From Butyrivibrio sp. M55 (GTDB lineage: Bacteria > Bacillota > Clostridia > Lachnospirales > Lachnospiraceae): a stretch of DNA of 64,000 nucleotides. Position 1 is the stretch's first letter. Every line of letters begins with the position of its first letter. The notes under the pieces were generated by a model. The model did no database searches and was not told where the DNA came from. It was given only the letters and a program-made list of their open reading frames with translations. Below, one piece after another: positions 38,540 to 47,575 of this stretch. The stretch lies in the NCBI RefSeq assembly GCF_900116865.1, contig NZ_FPCD01000005.1, forward strand, positions 62,001-126,000. Direction: 5' to 3'. Made by a program: the position numbers and the translations under genes.

Positions 38540-38553
38540 CTTAAACGTTTAAG
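38540..38553. promoter_or_regulatory. Operator palindrome of cellobiose phosphorylase gene
   Basis: CTTAAACGTTTAAG is a perfect 14-base palindrome with the central CG of LacI-family sites. It lies about 10-23 bases after the predicted transcription start and just before GGAGG, a position suited to repression. Confidence 0.7.
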
Positions 38554-38571
38554 TGAACGGAGGTTATATTT

Positions 38572-41025
38572 ATGAAATTCGGCTACTTTGATGACAATGC
38601 ATGTGAATACGTCATCACTACACCAAAGACTCCTCTTCCTTGGATCAACTACCTTGGAAATAAGGAATTTTTCTCATTAATATCAAATACTTGCGGCGGA
38701 TACACATTTTATAAGGATGCCAAGCTTTTAAGGCTTACAAGATACCGTTATAACAATGTTCCTTATGATAATAACGGTAAATACTTCTATATTAAAGATG
38801 AAACAAATAAAGGAAATGAAGTTATCTGGAATCCCGGATGGCAGCCTGTAAAGACAGCCCTTGACAGCTACGAGTGTCGCCATGGATTAGGTTATAGCAA
38901 GTTCTCATCATCAAAATCAGATATTAAAGCCGATGTGTTAACTTTCGTTCCTATGAATGATAATTGTGAAGTTTCCAAGATCACTATCACAAATAATAAG
39001 AAAGAAGATGCTAAGCTCGTTCTCTTTTCATATGTAGAATGGTGTCTGTGGAATGCAGATGACGATATGAAGAACTTCCAGCGTAACCTCAGTACAGGTG
39101 AAGTTGAAGTTACAAACGACGGAGCAACTCTTTTCCACAAGACAGAGTACAGAGAGCGTAGAAATCACTACGCAGTATACGGCGTAAATACTAAAGTTGA
39201 CGGATATGACACAAGCAGAGACGCATTCCTTGGCGCATACAACGGACCTGACAGCCCTGATGCAGTTGCTGCAGGAAAGTGCACAAATTCTGTTGCAAGC
39301 GGATGGTCACCCATCGCTGCTCACCAGATCAACATCAACCTTAAGCCCGGCGAATCCAAGACATTCATCTTCACACTCGGATACATCGAAAATCCTGAAG
39401 ATGACAAGTGGGAATCATACGGCGTTATCAATAAGAAGCCTGCATACGCAATGCTTGATGCATACAAGACTGAGGAAGCTTTCGACAAGGCTCTCGCAGA
39501 GCTTAACGACTACTGGAAGAATCTTCTCGGAATCTATCATGTATCTTCTTCAAACGAGAAGGTTGACCGCATGGTAAATATCTGGAACCAGTATCAGTGC
39601 ATGGTTACATTCAACATGTCAAGATCCGCTTCTTATTATGAGTCAGGTATCGGCCGTGGAATGGGATTCAGAGATTCTTGTCAGGATCTTCTCGGATTCG
39701 TTCACCTTATTCCCGACAGAGCAAGACAGCGTATCATCGATATCGCTTCTACTCAGTTCCAGGACGGAAGCGCTTACCATCAGTACCAGCCCCTTACAAA
39801 GAAGGGTAACTCAGACATCGGATCAGGATTCAACGACGATCCGCTCTGGCTCATCGCAGGTACAAGCGCATATGTAAGAGAAACAGGCGACCTTTCTATC
39901 TTGAAAGAAATGGTTCCTTTCGATAATGATATGAGCGTTGCAAAGACACTTATGGATCACCTTAAGTGCTCATTCAACTTCACTGCTACTCATAAGGGTC
40001 CTCACGGTCTTCCTCTTATCGGACGTGCGGACTGGAACGACTGCCTCAACCTTAACTGCTTCTCAGAGCATCCGGGTGAGTCATTCCAGACATTCGGTCC
40101 TTCAGAAGGCCCTGTTGCCGAGTCTGTATTCATCGCAGGTATGTTCGTAAAATACGGCGAAGAATATGCACAGCTTGCTGAGCTCCTCGGCGATGATGCT
40201 GAAGCAAAGAGAGCAAGAGAAGAAATCAAGAAAGTTTACGATGCAGCTTGCACAGCAGGTTGGGACGGCGAATGGTTCGTAAGAGCTTACGATGCTAACT
40301 CCAACAAGGTTGGTTCAAAAGAATGTGAAGAAGGACAGATCTTCATCGAGCCTCAGGGCTTCTGCGTTCTTGCAGGAATCGGTGTAAAAGAAGGTCTTGC
40401 AGAGAAGGCTCTTAAGAGCGTTGAAGAAAGACTTGATACAAAGTACGGCGTAATGATCTTACAGCCTGCTTACACAAAATATCATCTCGAACTTGGTGAA
40501 GTTAGTTCATATCCACCGGGATACAAGGAGAACGGAGGTATTTTCTGCCACAACAATCCTTGGGTATCTATCGCTGAGACTGTTCTCGGACACGGCGACA
40601 GAGCTTTCGAGATCTACAAAAAGACATGTCCTGCTTATATTGAGGATATCAGCGAAGTTCACTGCACTGAGCCTTATGTATACTCTCAGATGGTTGCAGG
40701 AAGAGACGCTAAGTTCTTTGGTCAGGGCAAGAACAGCTGGCTTACAGGAACTGCTGCATGGACATTTGTAAATATCTCCCAGTACATCCTGGGTGTATAT
40801 CCTACACACAACGGTCTTTCAATCGATCCTTGTGTACCCGCAGATTTCGGTGACTTCACTCTCACCAGAAAATACCGCGGTGCTACTTACAACATCAGCG
40901 TTAAGCAGAACGGTGCTCAGAAGGGTATCAAGAAGCTTACCGTAAACGGAAAAGAAATAAGCGGAAATATCATCCCATACGAAGAAGGCGTAAAAGAATA
41001 CACAGTAGAAGCTGTTATGGGTTGA
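38572..41025 (+). CDS. cbp: Cellobiose phosphorylase (GH94)
   Basis: An 817-residue cytoplasmic GH94 enzyme that splits cellobiose with phosphate to glucose 1-phosphate and glucose, saving ATP. The N-terminal beta-sandwich (about 1-290) begins [20 protein letters not shown], the helical barrel follows, with [16 protein letters not shown] and the catalytic-acid motif ADWNDCLNL, in which Asp490 is the expected general acid. The length and the motifs fit cellobiose rather than chitobiose phosphorylases. GGAGG precedes the ATG. It is divergent from its LacI regulator and the sugar-uptake operon, with a consensus promoter and operator directly upstream. Confidence 0.95.
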   Translation: MKFGYFDDNACEYVITTPKTPLPWINYLGNKEFFSLISNTCGGYTFYKDAKLLRLTRYRYNNVPYDNNGKYFYIKDETNKGNEVIWNPGWQPVKTALDSYECRHGLGYSKFSSSKSDIKADVLTFVPMNDNCEVSKITITNNKKEDAKLVLFSYVEWCLWNADDDMKNFQRNLSTGEVEVTNDGATLFHKTEYRERRNHYAVYGVNTKVDGYDTSRDAFLGAYNGPDSPDAVAAGKCTNSVASGWSPIAAHQININLKPGESKTFIFTLGYIENPEDDKWESYGVINKKPAYAMLDAYKTEEAFDKALAELNDYWKNLLGIYHVSSSNEKVDRMVNIWNQYQCMVTFNMSRSASYYESGIGRGMGFRDSCQDLLGFVHLIPDRARQRIIDIASTQFQDGSAYHQYQPLTKKGNSDIGSGFNDDPLWLIAGTSAYVRETGDLSILKEMVPFDNDMSVAKTLMDHLKCSFNFTATHKGPHGLPLIGRADWNDCLNLNCFSEHPGESFQTFGPSEGPVAESVFIAGMFVKYGEEYAQLAELLGDDAEAKRAREEIKKVYDAACTAGWDGEWFVRAYDANSNKVGSKECEEGQIFIEPQGFCVLAGIGVKEGLAEKALKSVEERLDTKYGVMILQPAYTKYHLELGEVSSYPPGYKENGGIFCHNNPWVSIAETVLGHGDRAFEIYKKTCPAYIEDISEVHCTEPYVYSQMVAGRDAKFFGQGKNSWLTGTAAWTFVNISQYILGVYPTHNGLSIDPCVPADFGDFTLTRKYRGATYNISVKQNGAQKGIKKLTVNGKEISGNIIPYEEGVKEYTVEAVMG

Positions 41026-41050
41026 TCATAACTATACTCCTATTCTTCAA

Positions 41051-41092
41051 GGCCCGCGAAAGCGCTATTTATCTGCGTTTTCGCGGGCCCTA
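41051..41092 (+). terminator. Stem-loop after cellobiose phosphorylase gene
   Basis: GGCCCGCGAAAGCGC and GCGTTTTCGCGGGCC pair over most of their length. The T tract is weak (CTATTC), so it may act as a stabiliser or a hybrid terminator. Confidence 0.65.
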
Positions 41093-41157
41093 TTCATGTA
41101 AAGTTGCACGATTGACCGATTATATGTTAAAATACAGTGTCTAAGTCGGAGGTGAAT

Positions 41158-41961
41158 ATGAGTACTATTAGTAAGCCCAGACAGCAAAGGTACCACAGAA
41201 AACACAGACACAAGCGAAGTTATACGTTTATGGTTATTTCCGGAGACTCTGACGGTGTAACAAAGCGTCTCCATCTGAATCATTCTCAAACACAATGGTT
41301 GGCATACTCAATTTTTGCTTTTGCATTATTTTTAGGATGCTACATTATCTATAGTATTATGACCATTTCTAATTTGAAGGCTATACAAGCCGAACAGAAG
41401 CAAGAAATCTCAGATCTTCAAGAAGAAAACAGTAGTCTCGCAGCTTCATACGAGAGCGCAAGTTCCAATTCAGAACATATTCAGGCTGCCCTCAGTGAAA
41501 GACTTAAGAACGAGCGTCAGGCTAGTGAAGAGGCTGAAAAGTTGGCAGTTCCTTCAGGATTTCCTTTGACAGGAACCACTCCGCTTCCCACTCAGGCTGT
41601 GGATGATCCGAATGCCACCAATATAACCAAGCTCACCGACAAGAACAAGGATACCGCAACAGGAAATCCTCTGGTTCTATTTACAGCAGCTCCCGGAAGT
41701 AATATTATAGCTACCGGAAGCGGAAAAGTTATGACCGTAACTTCAGACGCGAAGTTTGGACACATTGTTTCCATCGATCATGGAAACGGATATATTTCAA
41801 TTTATCGAAACGAAGGTTCACCTGTAGTTTCGGAAGGCGATACTGTTGACAGGGGTGACCTGTTATACGTTGTAGGCAGCCAAAACAAAACTTTAGGATA
41901 TCAGATACAGAAGGATGAGAAATACGTAAATCCTGAAGATGTAATGGATATCAAGGGTTAA
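41158..41961 (+). CDS. LytM/M23-like protein lacking metal ligands
   Basis: A 267-residue membrane protein: a basic N-terminus (PRQQRYHRKHRHKRSYTFMV), one TM (about 47-68), a coiled coil (about 70-120) and a C-terminal LytM-fold domain. Active M23 enzymes carry HxGxD and HxH zinc motifs. Here the first site reads VLFTAAPGSNIIATGSG and the second IDHGNGYISIYRNEG, so the first His/Asp and the HxH pair are gone. It is probably a non-catalytic scaffold or regulator, like EnvC/NlpD-type LytM factors. A bactofilin follows after 14 bases. GGAGG lies 5 bases before the ATG. Confidence 0.85.
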   Translation: MSTISKPRQQRYHRKHRHKRSYTFMVISGDSDGVTKRLHLNHSQTQWLAYSIFAFALFLGCYIIYSIMTISNLKAIQAEQKQEISDLQEENSSLAASYESASSNSEHIQAALSERLKNERQASEEAEKLAVPSGFPLTGTTPLPTQAVDDPNATNITKLTDKNKDTATGNPLVLFTAAPGSNIIATGSGKVMTVTSDAKFGHIVSIDHGNGYISIYRNEGSPVVSEGDTVDRGDLLYVVGSQNKTLGYQIQKDEKYVNPEDVMDIKG

Positions 41962-41975
41962 ATGGAGGATTCATT

Positions 41976-42461
41976 ATGTTTGGAAACACTAAAAAAGATT
42001 CTACCAACGCAACTGAAAATGAGATACTTGAACAGGTAGGAACTATTATCGGTCCCGGCGCCGTAATTGACGGTCCGCTTACCACAAAGGATTCAACAAG
42101 GATCGATGGCACTATCAAAGGCAACGTTAATATAAGCGGTGCTCTCATTGTAGGTCAGGAAGGTAAAATTTTTGGAACTGCTTCCGGCGTAAATATTTAT
42201 GTAGCCGGCGAAGTAAACGGAAATCTCTCAGCTCCTCAAGGAAAAGTTGAGATCAGTGATACCGGAAAAGTTGTCGGCGACGTTATCTGTAAAGGAATCA
42301 TCATCGATGAGAATGCTATTTTCCAGGGCAGATGCGAAATGACCGGTCTTGAAAGAAATTCAGCCGATATTGCAAAAGAACGAGCTGCTGCCGTAACAAG
42401 TGAAACAGAAAGCGATTCGGAATCAGAAACTAACGAATCCGATGAGAAGAAAGTAATTTAA
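41976..42461 (+). CDS. Bactofilin
   Basis: A 161-residue cytoskeletal protein with the bactofilin (DUF583) beta-helix in residues about 20-125: TIIGPGAVIDGPLTTKDSTR, IDGTIKGNVNISGALIVGQE and VNIYVAGEVNGNLSAPQGKV. The tails are polar, the C-terminal one Glu/Ser-rich. Bactofilins polymerise without nucleotide and often position wall enzymes. The upstream LytM-like gene, 14 bases away, is the classical genomic partner, although here it appears inactive. TGGAGG precedes the ATG. Confidence 0.93.
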   Translation: MFGNTKKDSTNATENEILEQVGTIIGPGAVIDGPLTTKDSTRIDGTIKGNVNISGALIVGQEGKIFGTASGVNIYVAGEVNGNLSAPQGKVEISDTGKVVGDVICKGIIIDENAIFQGRCEMTGLERNSADIAKERAAAVTSETESDSESETNESDEKKVI

Positions 42462-42479
42462 GTAAATATTTAGATTAAA

Positions 42480-42517
42480 TAAGCGCTTCGGTTCAAACCG
42501 AAGCGCTTATATTTTTT
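42480..42517 (+). terminator. Terminator after the bactofilin gene
   Basis: AAGCGCTTCGG and CCGAAGCGCTT form a perfect 11-bp stem followed by ATATTTTTT. Confidence 0.92.
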
Positions 42518-42538
42518 GACTCAATTTTAATTTCGAAA

Positions 42539-42826
42539 TTACTCTTGCAATCTATCGAATACGAGCTCATATCCATCATCGCCATAATTCAGTGAGCGGT
42601 TTACTCTGCTGATGGTCGCTGTTGATGCTCCCGTCTTCTCTGCAATCTCAAGGTATGTCTTATGCTCTTTAAGCATTGAAGCCACCTCAAATCTCTGAGA
42701 AAGAGATAAAAGTTCGTTCACGGTACAAAGATCATCGAAAAAACTATAACATTCATCTTTATTCTGAAGGCATAGAATTGCGTCAAACAGATGATCTACA
42801 GCATCTGTTCTAATCTTTTTGTTCAT
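42539..42826 (-). CDS. TrpR-like regulator, YerC/YecD family
   Basis: A 95-residue DNA-binding protein of the TrpR superfamily. The helix-turn-helix is YLEIAEKTGASTATISRVNR (about 58-77), followed by SLNYGDDGYELVF, the hallmark of the YerC/YecD subgroup. These lack a known tryptophan-response and their regulon is not established. GGAGGG precedes the ATG. It is a single gene convergent with the bactofilin operon. Confidence 0.9.
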   Translation of the reverse strand: MNKKIRTDAVDHLFDAILCLQNKDECYSFFDDLCTVNELLSLSQRFEVASMLKEHKTYLEIAEKTGASTATISRVNRSLNYGDDGYELVFDRLQE

Positions 42827-42978
42827 TTCGCCATCCCTCCGATTTTTCTAACACAAAAAGGTAAACTATATTTCGTTAATAAAAAACCTCTGTGCTTATA
42901 TATTTTATCACTTTAAAATCTTAAAGTAAATAGGAAGATCTACTTTACTTTTTTAGCTATTTATGCTATTGTTAGTTT

Positions 42979-42993
42979 GTTGTCATGGACAAC
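42979..42993 (+). promoter_or_regulatory. Inverted repeat in the csp leader
   Basis: GTTGTC-ATG-GACAAC lies about 40 bases upstream of the cold-shock gene start. It may form a small leader stem; a TTTACT/TATTGT promoter-like pair lies just before it. Confidence 0.35.
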
Positions 42994-43032
42994 AGAACGA
43001 TTATTTTTTTATTTTTTAGTGGAGGTATTACA

Positions 43033-43233
43033 ATGAACAAAGGTACTGTTAAGTGGTTCAACAACCAGAAAGGTTATGGCTTTATCTCTGATGAGGCTGG
43101 AAACGATGTATTCGTACATTATTCAGGACTTAACATGGAGGGCTTCAAGTCTCTCGACGAAGGCGCTTCAGTTGAGTACGATGTAATCCAGGGCGAAAAA
43201 GGACCTCAGGCCGTAAACGTAAACAAGCTTTAA
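43033..43233 (+). CDS. Cold-shock protein (CspA family)
   Basis: A 66-residue single-domain cold-shock protein, an RNA chaperone. RNP1 is GYGFISDE and RNP2 is DVFVHYSGL; the protein starts [21 protein letters not shown] lies 8 bases before the ATG at 43033; an earlier in-frame ATG at 42985 is in the leader and would add an unrelated hydrophobic stretch. It is monocistronic. Confidence 0.97.
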   Translation: MNKGTVKWFNNQKGYGFISDEAGNDVFVHYSGLNMEGFKSLDEGASVEYDVIQGEKGPQAVNVNKL

Positions 43234-43338
43234 TTAATCAAAAAGTTGAAGCTAATTAATCAGACTACATGTCGACTTATTCTTAAATATAAAAATAAAT
43301 ATTTAGAATTTGCAATTGTATAGATGATTAATCAACAG

Positions 43339-43369
43339 AGCCATCCAACATTTGTTGGATGGCTTTTTT
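43339..43369. terminator. Terminator between csp and hisA
   Basis: AGCCATCCAACA and TGTTGGATGGCT form a perfect 12-bp stem with a TT loop, followed on the plus strand by TTTTTG. It may also end the convergent hisA transcript. Confidence 0.9.
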
Positions 43370-43374
43370 GTTTA

Positions 43375-44148
43375 TCATTCACATATATCAACTATATCTT
43401 TTATCTTAAGATTACCGCCGAAAATCTCAAGGGCACTTCCTATCGTAACGTCCACTCTTCCCTTTCCGATTTCCTTAAGCTCTTTTACATCGTCAAGACT
43501 TCCTGCTCCTCCGGCATAGGTAACGGGTATCTTTCCCCAGTCTCCGAGGATCTTCGCCACATTCTTCTCTATACCTTTTTGCTTGCCTTCTACATCGGCA
43601 GCATGAACAAGAAATTCATCGCAATATCCGGAAAGCTGATCAAGCGTCTCCTCATTAAGCTCAACATCTGTAAGCTTCTGCCACCTGTCTGTTACTATGT
43701 AATACTTTCCGTCTACATTTTTGCACGAAAGATCAAGAATAACCTTCTCTTTTCCAACTGCCTCTTTAAGCTTCTGCAGATTGGCGTAATTGATTTCTCC
43801 GTCTTTAAATACATAAGAAGTAACAATAACGTGAGAAGCACCCGCATTTATAAATTCTGAGGCGTTTTCAGCCGTTATTCCGCCGCCGACCTGCATGAGT
43901 CCGGGACAAGCCAAAAGAGCCTCTATAGCCTGTTTTTTCGTCTTCTCATACAAGGGGCTTGTTACAGGATTAAGCAATATTATATGTCCGCCCGAGAGCC
44001 CCATCTCTCTGTACATTCTGGCGTAGAATACAGCATCCTGTGAAGCAACATAGTTTTCTTTTGCCTCATCGTTCTTATCACGAAGGCTGCTCCCCACTAT
44101 CTGCTTCACTTTGCCGTTATGAATATCAATACAAGGTCTGAATCTCAT
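43375..44148 (-). CDS. hisA: Eukaryotic-type HisA (ProFAR isomerase)
   Basis: A 257-residue TIM-barrel protein that should isomerise ProFAR to PRFAR, the fourth step of histidine synthesis. The N-terminus RFRPCIDIHNGKVKQIVG and the C-terminal VTYAGGAGSLDDV match the fungal/plant HIS6 subtype rather than the usual bacterial HisA (which begins near MxIIPAIDLKxG). No other his gene is nearby. It follows dapB by 31 bases and probably shares its lysine-regulated transcript. GGAG precedes the ATG. Confidence 0.9.
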   Translation of the reverse strand: MRFRPCIDIHNGKVKQIVGSSLRDKNDEAKENYVASQDAVFYARMYREMGLSGGHIILLNPVTSPLYEKTKKQAIEALLACPGLMQVGGGITAENASEFINAGASHVIVTSYVFKDGEINYANLQKLKEAVGKEKVILDLSCKNVDGKYYIVTDRWQKLTDVELNEETLDQLSGYCDEFLVHAADVEGKQKGIEKNVAKILGDWGKIPVTYAGGAGSLDDVKELKEIGKGRVDVTIGSALEIFGGNLKIKDIVDICE

Positions 44149-44179
44149 ACACTTCTCCTCAGGTGCTGCTTCCTAACAG

Positions 44180-44935
44180 TCAGGCAAGGACATCCGACAT
44201 GTCATACAATCCCGCAGACTTACCGGCAAGGAATTTAGCTGCCTCAATGGCGCCCTTTCCAAAGATTGCTCTTGAATAAGCTCTGTGAGAAAGAGTTACA
44301 ACCTCGTCGTGACCTGCAAAGATAACATCATGGTCACCTACGATTGTTCCTCCACGTACAGCAGAGATTCCGATTTCCTTCTGAGGTCTCTTTTCTCTTC
44401 TTGTGCTTCTGTCGTATACATAATCCATCTCATTATTAAGAGATTCGTTAATGCTGTCTGCAAGTGCGATTGCTGTTCCACTTGGTGAATCAAGCTTCTG
44501 ATTATGATGCTTTTCTACTATCTCGATATCAAATCCCGCAGCCGCAAACATGGGAGAAACTTCCTTGAGCACCTTTATAAGTGCATTTACGCCAACCGAC
44601 ATATTTGCTGACTTAAGAACCGCCACCTTTGAAGAAGCTTCTTTTACCATCTTAAGCTGATCCTCAGAAAGTCCTGTTGAGCAAAGAACAACCGGAACAT
44701 TCTTAGCCGTGCAGTAATTAAGAAGTCCCTCTACTGCTGATGCATTCGAGAAATCAACGATAACATCGGCTTCCGTAGTACATTCATCAAGACTTCTGTA
44801 CACGGGAAAATCGTAGTTGTTATCGCCAAAAGCGTCTACGCCCGCTACTACTTCTATATCATTATCTTCCTTTACAAGGTCGATGATAACCTTGCCCATA
44901 CGGCCGTTGCAGCCGTGCATGATCATTTTTGTCAT
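44180..44935 (-). CDS. dapB: 4-hydroxy-tetrahydrodipicolinate reductase
   Basis: DapB reduces the DapA product to tetrahydrodipicolinate for lysine and meso-diaminopimelate. The 251-residue enzyme has the nucleotide-binding MHGCNGRMGKVI and the active-site signature EKHHNQKLDSPSGTA. AAAGGA precedes the ATG. It lies 73 bases after dapA and is transcribed with it behind a lysine riboswitch. Confidence 0.97.
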   Translation of the reverse strand: MTKMIMHGCNGRMGKVIIDLVKEDNDIEVVAGVDAFGDNNYDFPVYRSLDECTTEADVIVDFSNASAVEGLLNYCTAKNVPVVLCSTGLSEDQLKMVKEASSKVAVLKSANMSVGVNALIKVLKEVSPMFAAAGFDIEIVEKHHNQKLDSPSGTAIALADSINESLNNEMDYVYDRSTRREKRPQKEIGISAVRGGTIVGDHDVIFAGHDEVVTLSHRAYSRAIFGKGAIEAAKFLAGKSAGLYDMSDVLA

Positions 44936-45008
44936 CTGTGTTTCCTTTCCAAATCTGTGTAATTCTAGCTATTTACTCTAAGAAACATCGTTTTTGCCAA
45001 GTATCCCG

Positions 45009-45893
45009 TCAGATAAGACCAAACTTCTTCATCTCTTCCTTAAGCTTAGCGCAATTCTCGGCCTCCATCTCTGTAAGAGGAAGGCGAAGCGGACCTGCTG
45101 CAAAGCCGATCATCTTAAGCGCGCTCTTAACGGGAATAGGATTAACCTCTGAGAAAAGAGCTTTTACAAGAGGATATGCCTTGAACTGAAGCTTTCTTGC
45201 AGTCTCATAATCTCCCTCAAGACACTTCTGGCAGATCTCATGTGTCTGAGCAGGAGCAACGTTTGCAAGAACCGAAATTACTCCGAGGCCGCCGACTGAC
45301 ATAAGAGGTACGATCTGATCGTCATCTCCCGAATAAAGATCGATACATCCGTCTGCAAGCTGCATCATCTTGATAGTCTGTGACATGTTTCCTGTAGCAT
45401 CCTTGATGGCAACAATATTCTTTTTCTCCTTGCAGAGCTTAACAGCTGTCTCAGGAAGAATGTTACATCCTGTTCTGCTCGGTACATTGTAAAGAATGAT
45501 CGGAATATTTACTGCGTCAGCAATTGCAGAAAAGTGTGCAACAAGACCACCCTGTGTTGCCTTATTGTAATATGGAGTTACGCACAAAAGTGCATCCGCG
45601 CCGTAGCTTTCAGCAAGCTTAGAGAGCTTAATTGCTGTCTCTGTGCAATTGGAACCTGTTCCTGCGATAACGGGAACTCTTTTTGCAACTTTATCTATAC
45701 AGAACTTAACAACATCCATGTGCTCTTCTTCTGTCATGGTTGCTGCTTCACCTGTTGTTCCGCAAACGATGATCGCGTCTGTTCCGTTCTCGATCTGGAA
45801 CTCAATAAGACGTTCGAACTCCTCGTAATTAACCTCTCCGTTTTCCTTAAATGGTGTTGCGATTGCAACTCCCGCTCCTTTAAAAATTGCCAT
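45009..45893 (-). CDS. dapA: 4-hydroxy-tetrahydrodipicolinate synthase
   Basis: DapA condenses pyruvate with aspartate semialdehyde. The 294-residue TIM-barrel protein has the Schiff-base Lys164 (VAIKDATG), Tyr135 in LYNVPSRTG, and GTTGEAATM at the substrate site. AAGGAGG precedes the ATG. It is the first gene behind the lysine riboswitch and its terminator, so expression should fall when lysine is plentiful. Confidence 0.98.
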   Translation of the reverse strand: MAIFKGAGVAIATPFKENGEVNYEEFERLIEFQIENGTDAIIVCGTTGEAATMTEEEHMDVVKFCIDKVAKRVPVIAGTGSNCTETAIKLSKLAESYGADALLCVTPYYNKATQGGLVAHFSAIADAVNIPIILYNVPSRTGCNILPETAVKLCKEKKNIVAIKDATGNMSQTIKMMQLADGCIDLYSGDDDQIVPLMSVGGLGVISVLANVAPAQTHEICQKCLEGDYETARKLQFKAYPLVKALFSEVNPIPVKSALKMIGFAAGPLRLPLTEMEAENCAKLKEEMKKFGLI

Positions 45894-45961
45894 TTTTTCC
45901 TCCTTAATAAATCGCGCCGGTCGAAGCCTCTTTCATCGAATGGAATTTGTGCTCTGCACAA

Positions 45962-45992
45962 ACAAAAAACCGACTCCATAAAGGGAGCCGGT
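45962..45992 (-). terminator. Riboswitch expression-platform terminator
   Basis: On the minus strand ACCGGCTCC, a loop and GGAGTCGGT (one G-U pair) are followed by TTTTTTG. It lies between the lysine aptamer and dapA, about 70 bases before the gene, as expected of a transcription-attenuating platform. Confidence 0.9.
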
Positions 45993-46026
45993 AACATAAT
46001 CTTTTCACTATAAAAAGAATAATGTT

Positions 46027-46188
46027 GATAGCGCCCCATCCTTAGATGACAGTCATGCGGTTCTTAACCGTATGCCCAAGCAATTGACCTTCAGGGAGTC
46101 AACCCTTTCGGCGTATTTCCCTTTCATACCGCTTCATCTGTGCCTGACACATCTGCGGTATTACTTATTAAATACGCAACCTCTATCC
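46027..46188 (-). ncRNA. Lysine riboswitch (L box)
   Basis: The minus strand shows the lysine aptamer in order: P1 5' strand GGATAGAGGTTGCG, the AATAAGTAAT segment, GGTATGAAAGGGAAATACGC, CCGAAAGGG, TTGGGCATACGG, GACTGTCATCT, and the P1 3' strand GGGGCGCTATC. It precedes a terminator and dapA-dapB-hisA. The family turns off transcription on binding lysine. Confidence 0.93.
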
Positions 46189-46214
46189 AACTGTTTTTGT
46201 GTTTTGTTTTTTAA

Positions 46215-46244
46215 ATAGTACAACTATCGTCAAGTGGCTGTCAA
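46215..46244 (-). promoter_or_regulatory. Promoter of the riboswitch-dap operon
   Basis: On the minus strand TTGACA (46239-46244), an 18-base spacer and TACTAT (46215-46220) lie 27 bases upstream of the aptamer. Confidence 0.6.
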
Positions 46245-46290
46245 TACGCAAGCACTTTTTACCATAAACTAAGCATTATCTAAAAAAGCC

Positions 46291-47562
46291 TTAAGCCCCT
46301 GCAATTGTGACGTTTTCAATCTTTATGACGCTGGGTACGAGATAATTGTCATACTGACGAAGTTCCTTTGAGAGTTTAACATCACTGATGAGCTCTGTAA
46401 GAGTTCCCGTTACGGATCCTCCACAAACAGGAGTAACCTTATCTCCCTCATGCCAGTAAGCAAGTCTTATCTCTCCTGCAATCTCTCCGGTGAAAATATC
46501 TACACTGAAGTCCGAAAACTCAACAGGCTCAAGGTATGTGCCTGTTCTTATCTCACTCTCCGAAAGCTTACCACCCTCAGCTTTAAAGTTTGTTGCAATG
46601 AAGGAATCTTCAACTCCGAGATAATTACGGAACTGAACACCGCCCCAATAGCTTACGGGAACGTTGTTCTTAATAATATCCATATCCCTGACCTCTGCAC
46701 CTTCAGCATCAACAGGGAAGTTCTTGGAGGAATTGGCAAGCTCTTTTACCGCACTGATTGTAAAGGTGTCGCCCTTAACATCATTACAGATTGCCTTGCC
46801 GATCTCCCAATCAGACATTTCACGGTACTTCACGGATGCCATCATCTTATCAACGATCCACTCGTAGATCTGAACACTGTCCTGTGTAGGAAAAAGAACT
46901 GCTGCTTTTCCAACAGATGGTGTCGGTTTTGCCACAAGTCTGTCCTTACCATACTTAAGAGTATCCGAGATTTCTTTTACCAGATTCTCTCTGTCACATG
47001 TTCCTGCTGTATACATGCGGTAAAGCTCGATCTCATGCTCTTCGTTTCTTGCATTGACAACAACTTCTACGGTTGAACTCGGGTAAGAAATCGTAACATC
47101 GATGCCCTCAGAGTTGACGTATCTTCTCTTGCAGTTCTCAGCAAAGATCTCATAGGAATTGATGTCCTCGCCTGAAGTCTCGGGAATCTGCTGCATAGCT
47201 TCGATGTAATCCTTTGCCATCTGTTGTGGATCAAAGTTCTCATCCACACCCTTAACAGGCTTCTTGTTGAGCTCGTAGTATGGATTCTTAACATAGGAAG
47301 CTCTCTCATAAAGATCGTCAATTATCTTTTTAGCCTCGGCTTCCGTTGCTGTCGGTGCTATCTCCTGTGATGCGCTTCCAAGATACTTGCCGTCATCCAG
47401 CTTTCTATGAACAATTACCTCTATGTGTTCAACGTCGCGAACTCTGTTCTGATCAAGCCTGTGTCCGATGAAATAGAACTCCCAGCCCTCTGTACATGTA
47501 TCTGTAACTTCCCAGGCATCTGCGCCTGAGTTTTTCAAAAGTTCAATTATCTTATCTGTCAT
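46291..47562 (-). CDS. TldE/PmbA-family metallopeptidase subunit
   Basis: A 423-residue member of the TldD/TldE (PmbA) family lacking the metal-binding HExxxH motif, which identifies it as the TldE-like partner. TldD and TldE form a heterodimer that degrades unfolded peptides and in some bacteria trims RiPP leader peptides. It lies 13 bases after tldD. The ATG at 47562 is 8 bases behind AAGGGG; an upstream in-frame TTG overlaps the tldD stop and is unlikely. No RiPP precursor or modifying enzyme is visible nearby. Confidence 0.88.
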   Translation of the reverse strand: MTDKIIELLKNSGADAWEVTDTCTEGWEFYFIGHRLDQNRVRDVEHIEVIVHRKLDDGKYLGSASQEIAPTATEAEAKKIIDDLYERASYVKNPYYELNKKPVKGVDENFDPQQMAKDYIEAMQQIPETSGEDINSYEIFAENCKRRYVNSEGIDVTISYPSSTVEVVVNARNEEHEIELYRMYTAGTCDRENLVKEISDTLKYGKDRLVAKPTPSVGKAAVLFPTQDSVQIYEWIVDKMMASVKYREMSDWEIGKAICNDVKGDTFTISAVKELANSSKNFPVDAEGAEVRDMDIIKNNVPVSYWGGVQFRNYLGVEDSFIATNFKAEGGKLSESEIRTGTYLEPVEFSDFSVDIFTGEIAGEIRLAYWHEGDKVTPVCGGSVTGTLTELISDVKLSKELRQYDNYLVPSVIKIENVTIAGA

Positions 47563-47575
47563 CTTCTCATCCCCT

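Noticed and set aside
46450-47076. 208-residue open frame opposite tldE
   Set aside because: A shadow of the TldE coding frame; Cys-rich and without a ribosome site.
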